DNA from: Aquitalea magnusonii | GTDB lineage: Bacteria; Pseudomonadota; Gammaproteobacteria; Burkholderiales; Chromobacteriaceae | DNA length: 64,000 nucleotides | NCBI RefSeq assembly: GCF_002217795.2 | Contig: NZ_AP018823.1 | Location: 930,001-994,000 of the forward strand | Direction: 5' to 3' | Shown here: positions 42,502 through 51,649 of the stretch, one piece after another | Layout: each line of letters begins with the position of its first letter | Position numbering within the stretch: the first letter of the stretch is position 1 | Notes under the pieces: model-generated | Told to the model about the DNA's origin: nothing | Databases searched by the model: none | What the model saw: only the letters and a program-made list of their open reading frames with translations | Translations under genes and position numbers: made by a program

Positions 42502-43880
42502 GACAGGGTCTCCATCAATTGCAACAGGGCTTGCTGGCGGTCTTGTGCCTGCAGCTTGCCGGCGCGGGTAATGGCCATGCCCTCCAGCCAGTCTTCGAAT
42601 TCCGGTGCGCGCTTCAGGCCCAGCAACTGGCGCAGGTAGAGCGCATCGTGAAACGAGGTGCTCTGATAGCCCAGCATGATGTCGTCGGCACCGGGCACGC
42701 CGATGATGAAGTGGATGCCCGCCGTACCCAACAGGGTGAGCAGGCTGTCCATATCGTCCTGGTCGGCTTCGGCGTGATTGGTGTAGCAGATGTCGCAGCC
42801 CATGGGCAGGCCCATCAGCTTGCCGCAGAAGTGGTCTTCCAGCCCGGCGCGGATGATCTGCTTGCCGTTGTACAGGTATTCCGGGCCGATGAAACCCACC
42901 ACGGTGTTCACCAGCAGGGGTGAAAAATGCCGCGCCACCGCATAGGCGCGCACTTCGCAGCTTTGCTGGTCCACGCCCCAGTGGGCATTGGCCGACAGCG
43001 CGCTGCCCTGGCCGGTTTCGAAATACATCACATTGTCGCCCACCGTGCCGCGGCGCAGCTCCAGTGCGGCCTGCTGTGCTTCGCCCAGTACCGCCAGATT
43101 GATGCCGAAGCCGCTATTGGCTTGTTCGGTGCCTGCAATCGACTGGAACACCAGATCCACCGGTGCGCCACGCCGGATCAATTCCAGCGTGCTGGTGACG
43201 TGGGTCAGCACGCAGCTCTGGGTGGGAATGGCATAGCGCTGGCGTACTTCGTCCATCATCGCCAGCATGGTGTGGATGGCTTCCGGGCTGTCGCTGGCCG
43301 GATTGATGCCGATCACCGCATCGCCAGCGCCGTACAGCAGGCCGTCCAGCATGGCGGCGGCAATGCCGCGCGCGTCGTCGGTGGGGTGGTTGGGTTGCAG
43401 GCGCACGCCCATATGGCCGGGCAGGCCCTGGGTATTGCGAAAACGGGTGATCACCCGGCATTTGCTGGCCACCCACACCAGGTCCTGGTTGCGCATCAGC
43501 TTGCTGACGGCGGACACCATTTCCGGCGTCAGGCCGGGAGCCACCGCCGCCAGCGTGCTGCTATTGGCCGCATCGGACAGCAGCCAGTCGCGCAGGCCGC
43601 CCACGGTCAGGTGGCGGATGGGGGCAAAGGCGTGGGCGTCGTGGCTGTCGATGATCAGGCGGCTGACTTCGTCCTGCTCGTAAGGAATCAGCAGCTCTTG
43701 CAGGAAGGTGGCGAGTGGCACGTCGGCCAGACACATTTGTGCCGCCACCCGCTCTTCGGCGCTACTGGCGGCAATCCCGGCCAACTGGTCGCCCGAACGC
43801 AAGGGCGTGGCGCGGGCCAGCAGGGTTTTCAGATCGTCGAAACGGTAACGGCGCGGGCCGATGGTAATGGCGTAGGACAT
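42498..43880 (-). CDS. eutB: Ethanolamine ammonia-lyase large subunit
   Basis: A 460-residue EutB, full length for the family, with conserved segments FQSIAGTEQANSGFGINLAVL, MYFETGQGSALSANAHWGVDQQ, GFIGPEYLYNGKQIIRAGLEDHFCGKLMGLPMGCDICYTNHAEADQDDM and the C-terminal FIIGVPGADDIMLGYQSTSFHDA. It carries the TIM-barrel active site where the adenosyl radical abstracts hydrogen from ethanolamine. It lies 38 bases downstream of the permease gene and overlaps eutC, giving a compact permease-eutB-eutC operon. Confidence 0.95.
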   Translation of the reverse strand: MSYAITIGPRRYRFDDLKTLLARATPLRSGDQLAGIAASSAEERVAAQMCLADVPLATFLQELLIPYEQDEVSRLIIDSHDAHAFAPIRHLTVGGLRDWLLSDAANSSTLAAVAPGLTPEMVSAVSKLMRNQDLVWVASKCRVITRFRNTQGLPGHMGVRLQPNHPTDDARGIAAAMLDGLLYGAGDAVIGINPASDSPEAIHTMLAMMDEVRQRYAIPTQSCVLTHVTSTLELIRRGAPVDLVFQSIAGTEQANSGFGINLAVLGEAQQAALELRRGTVGDNVMYFETGQGSALSANAHWGVDQQSCEVRAYAVARHFSPLLVNTVVGFIGPEYLYNGKQIIRAGLEDHFCGKLMGLPMGCDICYTNHAEADQDDMDSLLTLLGTAGIHFIIGVPGADDIMLGYQSTSFHDALYLRQLLGLKRAPEFEDWLEGMAITRAGKLQAQDRQQALLQLMETLS

Positions 43881-43918
43881 GGTTTACCGGGGTGTGCCGG
43901 GCACACCCCGCCTCTCTC

Positions 43919-45334
43919 TTATTCGCTACGGGCAACAGCAGGTTTCAGCGTGGTGGCGTCGCCACCTTCCAGCAGATGATCGCTGGCGGCAGCAGCACGC
44001 TGGCGATGGGTCAGCAGGTAGTAGGCATAGGCCACGGCCAGGCTGCCGGCAAAAATCAGCGCCAGCAACTGGTTGTACCAGATCATGGCCAGCAGGCATA
44101 CCGCCGCGCAGGCCAGTGCCAGGCCGGGCAGCAGCGGGTAGGCTGGTGCGCTGAACGGACGGGTCAGGGTGGGTTCGCTGCGGCGCAGTTTGAACAGGGC
44201 CAGCATGGACACGATGTACATCACGATGGCACCGAATACCGACAGGGTGACGATGTTGGCGGTCAGCGGCTGACCGGCAATCTGGATCAGGTCGTCACTG
44301 AAGATGGCGGCAATGCCGACCATCCCGCCCACGATGATGGCGCGATGCGGTGTCTTGAAGCGCGGGTGGATCACCGCCAGCATCGGCGGCAGATAACCAG
44401 CGCGGGCCAGCGCGAAAATCTGGCGCGAATAGCCCATGATGATGCCGTGGAAGCTGGCAATCAGGCCCAAGAGGCCCAGCCATACCAGCATGTGCAGCCA
44501 GCCGCTGTTGCTGCCCACGATCAGCTTCATCGCCTGCGGCAGCGGGTCGTTGATGTTGGCCAGCTTGCTCCAGTCACCGGCACCGCCTGCCATGATCATC
44601 ACGCCCATGGCCAGCGCCACCAGGGTGAGGATGCCGGCTACATAGGCGCGCGGAATGGTGCGGCTGGGGTCCTTGGCTTCCTCGGCGGCCATGGCAGCGC
44701 CTTCGATGGCCAGGAAGAACCAGATGGCAAACGGAATGGCGGCAAACATGCCACCGATGGCGCTCAGGCTGAAGCTGTCGCCACCGGCCCAGCCGTGGTG
44801 GGTGAAGTTGTCCCAGCTAAAGCCCGGCGACACCACGCCCATGAACAGCAGCAATTCGAAAATGGCCAGCAGGGTGACGACCAGTTCGAAGGCGGCGGCC
44901 ACGCTGACACCGACGATGTTCAGCGCCATGAACACGATGTAAGCACCGCAGGCAATCCACTTGGCGCTCAGCTCGGGAAACTGCACGTTCAGATAAGCAC
45001 CAATGGCCAGCGCAATGGCCGGCGGGGCAAACACGAATTCGCACAAGGTGGCAAAGCCGGCGACAAAACCGCCCACCGGGCCAAAGGCGCGGCGCGCATA
45101 GGCAAACGGGCCGCCGGCATGCGGAATGGCGGTGGTCAGCTCGGTAAAGCTGAAAATGAAGGCGGTATACATGATGGCGACAAACACCGAGCTGAGCAGA
45201 AAGCCCAGCGTGCCGGCCTGGGCCCAGCCATAGCTCCAGCCGAAATATTCTCCCGAGATCACCAGCCCGACGGCGATCCCCCATAGTTGCCAGCCGCCCA
45301 GCTTGCGCGCCAGGCCGTGATTGCTGTTGCTCAT
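43919..45334 (-). CDS. eat: Ethanolamine permease (APC family)
   Basis: A 471-residue APC-superfamily transporter of about twelve helices. I use ATG 45334, which sits eight bases after AGAGG; the much longer frame upstream has no similarity. WGIAVGLVISGEYFGWSYGW and FTELTTAIPHAGGPFAYARRAFGPVGGF are typical of Eat-type ethanolamine permeases, as is IEGAAMAAEEAKDPSRTIPRAY. It should import ethanolamine across the inner membrane for the EutBC enzyme encoded just downstream. The gene is divergent from an AraC regulator that probably controls it. Confidence 0.85.
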   Translation of the reverse strand: MSNSNHGLARKLGGWQLWGIAVGLVISGEYFGWSYGWAQAGTLGFLLSSVFVAIMYTAFIFSFTELTTAIPHAGGPFAYARRAFGPVGGFVAGFATLCEFVFAPPAIALAIGAYLNVQFPELSAKWIACGAYIVFMALNIVGVSVAAAFELVVTLLAIFELLLFMGVVSPGFSWDNFTHHGWAGGDSFSLSAIGGMFAAIPFAIWFFLAIEGAAMAAEEAKDPSRTIPRAYVAGILTLVALAMGVMIMAGGAGDWSKLANINDPLPQAMKLIVGSNSGWLHMLVWLGLLGLIASFHGIIMGYSRQIFALARAGYLPPMLAVIHPRFKTPHRAIIVGGMVGIAAIFSDDLIQIAGQPLTANIVTLSVFGAIVMYIVSMLALFKLRRSEPTLTRPFSAPAYPLLPGLALACAAVCLLAMIWYNQLLALIFAGSLAVAYAYYLLTHRQRAAAASDHLLEGGDATTLKPAVARSE

Positions 45335-45714
45335 GACATTTCCTCTTTTTTGACTCACTTCTCCCTGCCCGGTGCGATGGCATCCGGGGTCTGTGATGTA
45401 TGCTAGGCAGGCTGGTGCAAGCGGCGTTATCGGAAATCGGAAAACAAGAATCACCGCTTGCGCGCTCTGCCGCTGCTCTGCGCGGTACCTGGTCGTGACC
45501 GTGCAAGAGTCATGCCCGGACCATGATGGCTGGTGGTGCGCGATGGCATGCTTGCAGTGCCGATTTGGCACCGGGATGAGGCATGCGGCTGGCGCAGATG
45601 CACCGAGGCGGGGAATTTGCCGATTTACGATAGCGCTGGCGCAGAAAAGCGCCATCAGGGCTGGTGTGCTTCTTGCTAATCATCTGCAGGATCAACGATT
45701 TCACGGAGCCGCAG
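45335..45714. promoter_or_regulatory. Divergent control region of eat-eutBC and the AraC gene
   Basis: About 380 bases between two divergent genes. A short tandem repeat TCGGAAATCGGAAAA at 45430-45444 could be an AraC-type direct-repeat operator, but the evidence is weak. No gene is credible here. Confidence 0.4.
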
Positions 45715-46689
45715 ATGGACCCGCTGGCACATGGCTTATCACTGCAGTTTGTCACCCGCCTGGCCGATGATGCTGCCGATCAGGCCGCCTTCATCAGTGG
45801 CTGGCAGCAGGATTACGCGCAGATCTCCTGTGGCCGTTTTTCCGGTCGGCTGGATGAGCTGTGCCTGGGGCGCTTGCAGGTGTTCCGCGAATACTCGGCC
45901 CGCGAAACCTACCAGCAATGCCAGCCGTGGCAAGGTGCCATCTGGTTTGGCATTCCGGCACCGGGCAGTGGTGAGCGCTTGCGCTTTCATGGCCGCAGCG
46001 TGCCTCCTTCCGCGGTGCTGGTGGCCATGGGCGGCACCGACTTCACCTTGCGCACCCCGGACGACTTCACCATTTACGGCATCGTGCTGGAGCAGCAGGT
46101 GCTGGCGCAGCGCCATCTGGAGCTGTTTGGCCGCGAGCTGCCGCCGCTCTGGCTGCAGACGGCTGCGGTCTGCCTGGCACCAGACACGCACCAGGCCTTG
46201 TGCGGACAGATTGCCGAACTGCTGGCGCTGGCGCGGCAAACCCCGGACAGCATTGGCCGCCAATTACTGCTGGATTGTTCGGTGGATGCCTTGCTGCTGG
46301 CCTTGTCACAGTCTGCCGCAGAACCATTGCTGCGGCGTGAGGGCAGCAGTCAGCGCCACTGGCAATGGGTGGAGCAGGCACGCCAGCGCGCCTTGCAGCC
46401 GGCGCAGAACTGGCTGAGCGTGGAGGGTTTGTGCCGTGAGCTGCATGTGACACGCCGTACCCTGCAGAACGGCTTTCAGGAAGTCACCGCCATGAGTCCG
46501 CTGCCTTTCCTGCGCGCACTCCGGCTTAATCAGGTGCGTCGCCTGCTGCGCTCACCGGTCAGCGGGCAGGAGAGTATCCAGCAACTGGCCGAAGACTGGG
46601 GTTTTGCCAGTCCCAGCCATTTCAGCTACGACTATCGCCGCCTGTTTGGCGAAACGCCCAGCCAGACCCGGCAGCGGCCACGCCACTAA
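45715..46689 (+). CDS. eutR: AraC family regulator, EutR-like
   Basis: A 324-residue protein started at ATG 45715 behind CGGAG. The N-terminal sensing domain includes CGRFSGRLDELCLGRLQVFREYS, and the C-terminal AraC domain shows LSVEGLCRELHVTRRTLQNGFQEVTAMSPLPFLRALRLNQVRR and WGFASPSHFSYDYRRLFGETPS. Size, N-terminal pattern and position divergent from the ethanolamine genes match EutR, which activates the eut genes when ethanolamine and adenosylcobalamin are present. The assignment relies mainly on context and domain layout. Confidence 0.75.
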   Translation: MDPLAHGLSLQFVTRLADDAADQAAFISGWQQDYAQISCGRFSGRLDELCLGRLQVFREYSARETYQQCQPWQGAIWFGIPAPGSGERLRFHGRSVPPSAVLVAMGGTDFTLRTPDDFTIYGIVLEQQVLAQRHLELFGRELPPLWLQTAAVCLAPDTHQALCGQIAELLALARQTPDSIGRQLLLDCSVDALLLALSQSAAEPLLRREGSSQRHWQWVEQARQRALQPAQNWLSVEGLCRELHVTRRTLQNGFQEVTAMSPLPFLRALRLNQVRRLLRSPVSGQESIQQLAEDWGFASPSHFSYDYRRLFGETPSQTRQRPRH

Positions 46690-46696
46690 GCCGACA

Positions 46697-48166
46697 TCAG
46701 CCGCCTTGCTGCGCCAGTTGCTGTTGCACCAGCATGCCCACGCGGGTGAGGGCGGCGACATAGCGCTCGTCCAGCGGATAGCAGCAGGACAGGCGCATGG
46801 CATTGCGGTAGCGCCCGCCGGGTGAATATAGCGGACCTGGCATGATGCTGATGTTTTCGGCAATGGCGGCATGAAACAGCGCCACGCTGTCGCAGCCTTC
46901 CGGCAGTTCCAGCCAGATCAGAAAGCCGCCGGCCGGGTCGGTGGCGCGGGTGCCGGCCGGGAAGTGACGGGCAATCAGGCCACGCACTTTTTCCACATGC
47001 TGGGCGTAATGGCGCTTGAGCGCCCGCAGGTGGTGGTCGTAGCCACCGGATTCCAGAAACGCGCCCAGCGTTTCGGACAGCACCATGGGCTGGGCCACCG
47101 AAGAAGCAAACTTCAGCTTGCGCAAGGCCGCGCCAAAGCGGCCGCCTTCCATCCAGCCGATGCGAAAATCCGGGGCCAGCGTCTTGGTGTAGCTGGTGCA
47201 GAAGATGATCCAGCCATCTTCGTCAAAGGCCTTGGCCGCCGGGGCCTGGGTGTCGCTGAACTGCAGCTCGGCATACAGCCCGTCCTCAATCAGCGGCACC
47301 TGATAATGATTCACCAGCCGCGCCAGCCGCTTTTTGGCTTCCAGCGGCATGCTGCAGCCCAGCGGATTATGAATGTTGGGCATGGCCACCAGCGCGCTGA
47401 TGCGGCCTTCGGACAGTAACAGCTCCACCGCATCCACCGACAAGCCGTGTTGCGGGTCGGTGGGAATCTCCACCGCCTTCAGGCCCAGGCTGGCAAACAG
47501 CGGCAGCAGGTTGAAATAGGTGGGCGATTCCAGCCCCACCGCATCGCCCGGCTTGGTGACGGCGCGCAGTGCCAGTTGCAGTGCTTCCATGCAGCCATTG
47601 GTGAGGATGATGTTTTCCGCCTGCAAGGCCATGCCCAGCTCCATGCTGCGGCGGGCAATCTGCACCCGCAGCCGCTCCGAGCCGGGCGGCAGGGCATAGG
47701 TGCTGACCATGCCGGGCTGACGCCGCAATATCTGCCCCATCAGCCTGGCCAGCTTGTTGCCGGGGTAGAAGTCGCTGCCGCGCGGGCAGGCCAGTGCCAG
47801 GTCGATGAAGCCGGGGGTTTGCTGCGCATCCAGCACTGCGCCGATCAAATCCAGTACCTTGCTTTCGGTGGGCTTGGCGGCGCTGCTCTGAGTCATCACC
47901 GGGCGGGCGGGGGAGGGCAGGCGCGCCCGCACATAGTAGCCGGACTGCGGCCTGGCCTCGATCAGCCCGCGGTCTTCCAGCACCCGGTAAGCCGCCACCA
48001 CGGTGTTCAGGCTCAGTTGCCGGCTTTGCGAGGTACGCCGTACCGATGGCAGGCGTGAACCGGGCGGCAGGGTGCCGCGGGCAATGGCCAGCGACAGGTC
48101 TTCGGCCAGTTGCTGGTACAAGGTGGCGTTGGGGGCGCTGGTGCGCGGCAGGATGTCTGGTGGCAT
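46697..48166 (-). CDS. MocR family (GntR HTH + aminotransferase) regulator
   Basis: About 489 residues: an N-terminal GntR winged helix (LYQQLAEDLSLAIARGTLPPGSRLPSVRRTSQSRQLSLNTVVAAYRVLEDRGLI) fused to a fold-type I aminotransferase domain (NGCMEALQLALRAVTKPGDAVGLESPTY, SYTKTLAPDFRIGWMEGG, where the Lys binds PLP). MocR proteins use PLP with an amino compound as effector to regulate a neighbouring gene. It is divergent from the LysE-type exporter at 48395 and the clear operator cluster at 48232-48319 lies between them. A start at 48196 would add ten residues. Confidence 0.88.
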   Translation of the reverse strand: MPPDILPRTSAPNATLYQQLAEDLSLAIARGTLPPGSRLPSVRRTSQSRQLSLNTVVAAYRVLEDRGLIEARPQSGYYVRARLPSPARPVMTQSSAAKPTESKVLDLIGAVLDAQQTPGFIDLALACPRGSDFYPGNKLARLMGQILRRQPGMVSTYALPPGSERLRVQIARRSMELGMALQAENIILTNGCMEALQLALRAVTKPGDAVGLESPTYFNLLPLFASLGLKAVEIPTDPQHGLSVDAVELLLSEGRISALVAMPNIHNPLGCSMPLEAKKRLARLVNHYQVPLIEDGLYAELQFSDTQAPAAKAFDEDGWIIFCTSYTKTLAPDFRIGWMEGGRFGAALRKLKFASSVAQPMVLSETLGAFLESGGYDHHLRALKRHYAQHVEKVRGLIARHFPAGTRATDPAGGFLIWLELPEGCDSVALFHAAIAENISIMPGPLYSPGGRYRNAMRLSCCYPLDERYVAALTRVGMLVQQQLAQQGG

Positions 48167-48231
48167 AGGCAGGTATTCCGGGCAGGGCTGAGGCAAGCAT
48201 CAACAATGCCGCAGCACGGCAACTGGCGACA

Positions 48232-48319
48232 GTGACAGTGCTCATCATAGTCTGTGGTGACAGTTGCGGTAAATGTATAACTGTCACCATGACAATAGTG
48301 AATTGTTGCGGCTGTCACC
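48232..48319. promoter_or_regulatory. Operator cluster, GTGACAG half-sites
   Basis: GGTGACAGTT (48256-48265) and AACTGTCACC (48279-48288) form a perfect 10-base inverted repeat with a 13-base spacer. A further GTGACAG at 48232-48238 and CTGTCACC at 48312-48319 give four half-sites in 88 bases of the divergent mocR/lysE interval. This is the arrangement expected for a MocR dimer-of-dimers binding region. Confidence 0.75.
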
Positions 48320-48394
48320 ATCTGGCGCTGTGGCCTTAGCATGATGAAAACGCATCACCAACCGGGTCGATGCATTGCCCTGAGGAGCCCTCAC

Positions 48395-49015
48395 ATGCTG
48401 GAAGCCGCCTTGCTGTCCTATGTGGGTGTGATGTCCATCACGCCTGGTCCCAACAACCTGATGCTGGCCACTTCCGGCGTCAATTACGGCTTTCGCCGCA
48501 CCCTGCCGCACATGCTGGGCATCAGCCTGGGTTGTTCGGCCCAGGTATTCATTACCGCCAGCCTGCTGGCCTGGGCCTTGCAATGGATACAGGTGGCGCG
48601 GCTGCCGCTGGCGGTGGCCGGCTGTATCTATTTGCTGTGGCTGTCGTGGAAAATTGCCCGTTCTGCCGCACCGCAGGGCGGGGAGGGCGGCAAGCCGATG
48701 AGCTTTCTGGCGGCGGCGCTGTTCCAGTGGGTCAACCCCAAGGCCTGGGTGATGGTGCTTAATGCCTCAATCCTGTTCATGCCGGCCGCGGCGGAAACCC
48801 GGCTGAGCGCCGCCTTGTTGCTGGCGCTGGTGTTTGCCGTGGTCAATCTGCCCTGTATCAGCCTGTGGGCCTGGATGGGCGAGCGGCTGCGCCATCTGCT
48901 CAGTGCCGCTCCGGCCTTGCTGCTGTTCAATCTGCTGATGGGTCTGCTGATGGGAGGCACCGCGCTGTGCTTGCTGCTGGATGAAATCCGCCATGCCTGG
49001 CCGGGGCTGCTGTAA
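48395..49015 (+). CDS. LysE/RhtB family amino-acid exporter
   Basis: A 206-residue membrane protein starting at ATG 48395 behind GAGGAG. It has the LysE/RhtB N-terminal signature SITPGPNNLMLATSGVNYGFRRTLPHMLGISLG and six hydrophobic segments. FQWVNPKAWVMVLNAS is the conserved middle loop. It should export an amino acid or related compound. Divergence from the MocR gene and the shared operator cluster strongly suggest MocR control, probably in response to an amino compound that the exporter removes. Confidence 0.88.
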   Translation: MLEAALLSYVGVMSITPGPNNLMLATSGVNYGFRRTLPHMLGISLGCSAQVFITASLLAWALQWIQVARLPLAVAGCIYLLWLSWKIARSAAPQGGEGGKPMSFLAAALFQWVNPKAWVMVLNASILFMPAAAETRLSAALLLALVFAVVNLPCISLWAWMGERLRHLLSAAPALLLFNLLMGLLMGGTALCLLLDEIRHAWPGLL

Positions 49016-49112
49016 GCTGAGCTTATGTCCCGATCTGGCAGTGTCTTGTCTGCTGGTGGCATTCTGCCTCAGTCCGTGTCGCCTTAGACTGTGTCCCTAT
49101 TTCACAGGGAGC

Positions 49113-49664
49113 ATGGATATGGACAAGGCAGCACTGCTGGTGATTGATGTGCAGGATTCCTTTTTGCAGCGCGACTACTGGGACGAAACCGCCTTGCCGC
49201 CGTTTCGCCAGCACGTGCTGGCGCTGATTGCCGGCGCGCGCGCGGCAGGCATCCCGGTGGTGTATGTGCTGCACGAGGATGGCGACGGCCCGTTTGCCGC
49301 GGCCAGTGGCTTTGTGCGGCCCATGGCCTGGCTGCCGGCCAATCCGGATGCCATCTTCATCAAACACGTGCACAATGCCATGCTGGATTCCGGCCTGCAG
49401 CCCTGGCTGGCCCAGCGTGGCATCGGTAAGCTGCTGGTGTCGGGCATCCGCACCGAGCAGTGCTGCGAAACCACCACTCGGGTGGCGTCCGATCTGGGTT
49501 TTGCGGTGGATTTTGTCAGTGAAGCCACCATGACGTTTGCCATGCGCCATCCGCTCAGCGGCAAGCTGTACAGCGCGGAGGAAATCCGCGAAAAGACCGA
49601 GCTGGTGCTGGCCGGACGTTTTGCCGACATCGTCACGGTGGAGCAGGCGCTGGCGCGGCTGTAG
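49113..49664 (+). CDS. Isochorismatase-like cysteine hydrolase
   Basis: A 183-residue protein of the isochorismatase-like cysteine hydrolase family. The triad is visible: Asp12 in LLVIDVQDSF, Lys84 in FIKHVHNAM and Cys117 in GIRTEQCCETT. Members hydrolyse amide or vinyl-ether bonds (nicotinamidase-like, N-carbamoyl compounds and others). The ATG at 49113 or 49119 may be used. It lies downstream of the LysE exporter in the same direction, with a gap of about 100 bases, so co-transcription is possible. Confidence 0.8.
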   Translation: MDMDKAALLVIDVQDSFLQRDYWDETALPPFRQHVLALIAGARAAGIPVVYVLHEDGDGPFAAASGFVRPMAWLPANPDAIFIKHVHNAMLDSGLQPWLAQRGIGKLLVSGIRTEQCCETTTRVASDLGFAVDFVSEATMTFAMRHPLSGKLYSAEEIREKTELVLAGRFADIVTVEQALARL

Positions 49665-49724
49665 ACCACCTATTTATCCGGCAGGCAGGCCATGGCGGCC
49701 TGCTGCTGTTACGGAGCAAGTTTC

Positions 49725-50633
49725 ATGCCCTTGAAGGATGTATTGCAGGCGCTGGCCATCGTGCTGATCTGGGGCGTCAATTTCGTGGTGATCAAGTACG
49801 GCGTAGCCGATGTGCCGCCCTTGTTGCTGGGGGCCTTGCGCTTCATGCTGGCGGCCTTTCCGGCGGTGTTGCTGGTGCGCCGGCCCACGCTGCCCTGGGG
49901 CTGGGTGGCGGCGTATGGCTTGACTGTGGGAGTGGGGCAGTTTGCCTTTTTGTTCTCCGCCATCAAGCTGGGCATGCCGGCCGGACTGGCCTCGGTGGTA
50001 TTGCAGTCGCAGGCTTTCTTTACCCTGATCCTGGCCGGGCTGATGCTGCATGAGCGCTGGCAGGCGGCGCAAATCCTGGGCCTGCTGTGTGCCTGTGCCG
50101 GGCTGGCGCTGATCGGACTGGCCAAGGGCGGCAGCATGACCGCCATTGGCTTTGGCCTGACGCTGGCGGCGGCGTTCTGCTGGGCGGCATCCAATATCAT
50201 TGTGCGCTTGATGGGCAAGGCCGGGCACAAGGTGGAGCCGCTTAACCTGGTGGTGTGGTCCAGCCTGGTGCCGCCGCTGCCCTACCTGGCCTTGTCCTGG
50301 TGGCTGGAAGGGCCGCAGCGCATGGAAATCGCCTTGCGCCATTTCTCGCTCGGCTCTTTCCTGGCGGTGGCCTATCTCGCCTTCATGGCCACCTTGCTGG
50401 GGTATGGCATGTGGAGCCGCCTGCTCAGCCGCCATCCGGCCAATAAAGTGGCCCCATTCTCCTTGCTGGTGCCGGTGGTGGGGGTGCTTACCTCTGCGCT
50501 GTTGCTGGGCGAACGGCTGAGCCTGTTGCAGGCCGCGGGCAGCGTGCTGTTGCTGGCCGGACTGGTGGTGAACGTGTTTGGCGGCATGCTGCTGGCACGC
50601 TGGCGGCGCGGGGTGGTGGCCCATGGCGCGTGA
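49725..50633 (+). CDS. eamA: EamA-type DMT family exporter
   Basis: A 302-residue ten-helix transporter closely resembling E. coli EamA, the exporter for O-acetylserine and cysteine: LIWGVNFVVIKYGVADVPPLLLGALRFMLAAFPAV, GVGQFAFLFSAIKLGMPAGLASVVLQSQAFFT and YLAFMATLLGYGMWSRLL. Two EamA repeats cover residues about 5-140 and 150-290. It starts at ATG 49725; an upstream in-frame start would add eleven poor residues. Its end overlaps the downstream GlxA-type regulator gene, which may control it. Confidence 0.85.
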   Translation: MPLKDVLQALAIVLIWGVNFVVIKYGVADVPPLLLGALRFMLAAFPAVLLVRRPTLPWGWVAAYGLTVGVGQFAFLFSAIKLGMPAGLASVVLQSQAFFTLILAGLMLHERWQAAQILGLLCACAGLALIGLAKGGSMTAIGFGLTLAAAFCWAASNIIVRLMGKAGHKVEPLNLVVWSSLVPPLPYLALSWWLEGPQRMEIALRHFSLGSFLAVAYLAFMATLLGYGMWSRLLSRHPANKVAPFSLLVPVVGVLTSALLLGERLSLLQAAGSVLLLAGLVVNVFGGMLLARWRRGVVAHGA

Positions 50634-51546
50634 AGTCTGGTTTGTCCTGCCGCCGCGTTTCATGCTGCTGGACTTCGCCGGCCCGGCCGAAGCGTTTCGT
50701 ATTGCCACCGAATTTGGTGCGGACTTTAGCCTGCATTACGCGGCAGTGGCACCTGCCGTCCGCTGCTCACTGGGCTTGCCGCTAGGCGGCATGGAGGCGC
50801 TGCCGCAGCAACTGCCGGATGACAGCCTGATCATCATCCCCGGTGCCGATTGCTCGGCTGAAGCCTACGCCATGCCCGAGGCGCGGCAGATTGCCGCCTG
50901 GCTTGGCCGTTGTTTTGATCCGCAGCGCCATGTGCTGGCCACCGTCTGTTCGGCGGCCTTGCTGGCCGGTGCCGCCGGTTTGCTGGCCGGGCGGCAGTGT
51001 ACCACCCATCACAGTCTGATCCAGCGCTTGCAAGTGAGCGACCGTAGCGCAAGGGTGCTGGAAAACCGGGTATTCGTGCAGGATGGGCCGCTTTGGACCA
51101 GCGCAGGCATTACTGCCGGCATTGATCTGGCACTGCAACTGATCAGCCTGTTGGCCAGCCCGGCCATTGCCCGCGATGTGGCGCGCGAGATGGTGGTGTA
51201 TTTCCGCCGCTCGGCTCAGGATGTGCAGTTGTCACCGTGGCTGGCGCATCGCAATCACCTGCATCCCGCGGTACACAAGGTGCAGGACCTGATAGCCGCC
51301 AGCCCGGAGCGGGACTGGAGCCTGGCCGCCCTGGCCGATCAGGTGCATGTCAGTGTGCGCCATCTGTCGCGGCTGTTTCGCGAGCATGCCGGGGTGTCGG
51401 TGCATGATTATCATCTGGCCCTGCGGGCCGCCCTGGCCCGTCAGTGGCGCGCTGCCGGGCTGTCCAAGGAAAAGGCGGCGCTGGCTGCCGGGTTTTCATC
51501 GGCCCGTCAGTGGCAGCGGGTGCAACAGACAGCGGCGGCATCTTGA
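50623..51546 (+). CDS. GlxA-family regulator (DJ-1/PfpI domain + AraC HTH)
   Basis: A 307-residue protein with an N-terminal DJ-1/PfpI-like domain (VWFVLPPRFMLLDFAGPAEAF, then LATVCSAALLAGAAGLLAGR carrying the elbow cysteine) and a C-terminal AraC HTH domain (LAALADQVHVSVRHLSRLFREHAGVSVHDYH). It overlaps the exporter gene by eleven bases, so it is translated from the same transcript and probably regulates the exporter or the neighbouring hydrolase. The final part of the HTH is short and its second helix-turn-helix is degenerate (LAAGFSSARQWQRVQ), but still recognisable. Confidence 0.82.
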   Translation: MAREVWFVLPPRFMLLDFAGPAEAFRIATEFGADFSLHYAAVAPAVRCSLGLPLGGMEALPQQLPDDSLIIIPGADCSAEAYAMPEARQIAAWLGRCFDPQRHVLATVCSAALLAGAAGLLAGRQCTTHHSLIQRLQVSDRSARVLENRVFVQDGPLWTSAGITAGIDLALQLISLLASPAIARDVAREMVVYFRRSAQDVQLSPWLAHRNHLHPAVHKVQDLIAASPERDWSLAALADQVHVSVRHLSRLFREHAGVSVHDYHLALRAALARQWRAAGLSKEKAALAAGFSSARQWQRVQQTAAAS

Positions 51547-51557
51547 CAAAAATTAAC

Positions 51558-51584
51558 TAAAGTAAAGCCAGGTGCAGTCGATAT
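51558..51584 (+). promoter_or_regulatory. Sigma-28 (FliA) type promoter of flgPT
   Basis: TAAAGTAA (51558-51565), an exact 11-base spacer, then GTCGATAT (51577-51584). Each half matches the FliA consensus TAAAGTTT-N11-GCCGATAA at six of eight positions. It lies about 65 bases before the flgP start and is followed by no other gene, so it fits a class-3 flagellar promoter. Confidence 0.6.
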
Positions 51585-51649
51585 AATGCTGACGCTGCGC
51601 CCGCGTGCGCCTGCCTTTGTCCCAAGAACAAGTAGAAATGGTCACCGTC

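Noticed and set aside
51543..51587. Sigma-70 promoter TTGACA/TATAAT before flgP
   Set aside because: Both boxes look good but they are 33 bases apart, far from the 17 needed; the sigma-28 reading with exact spacing fits better.
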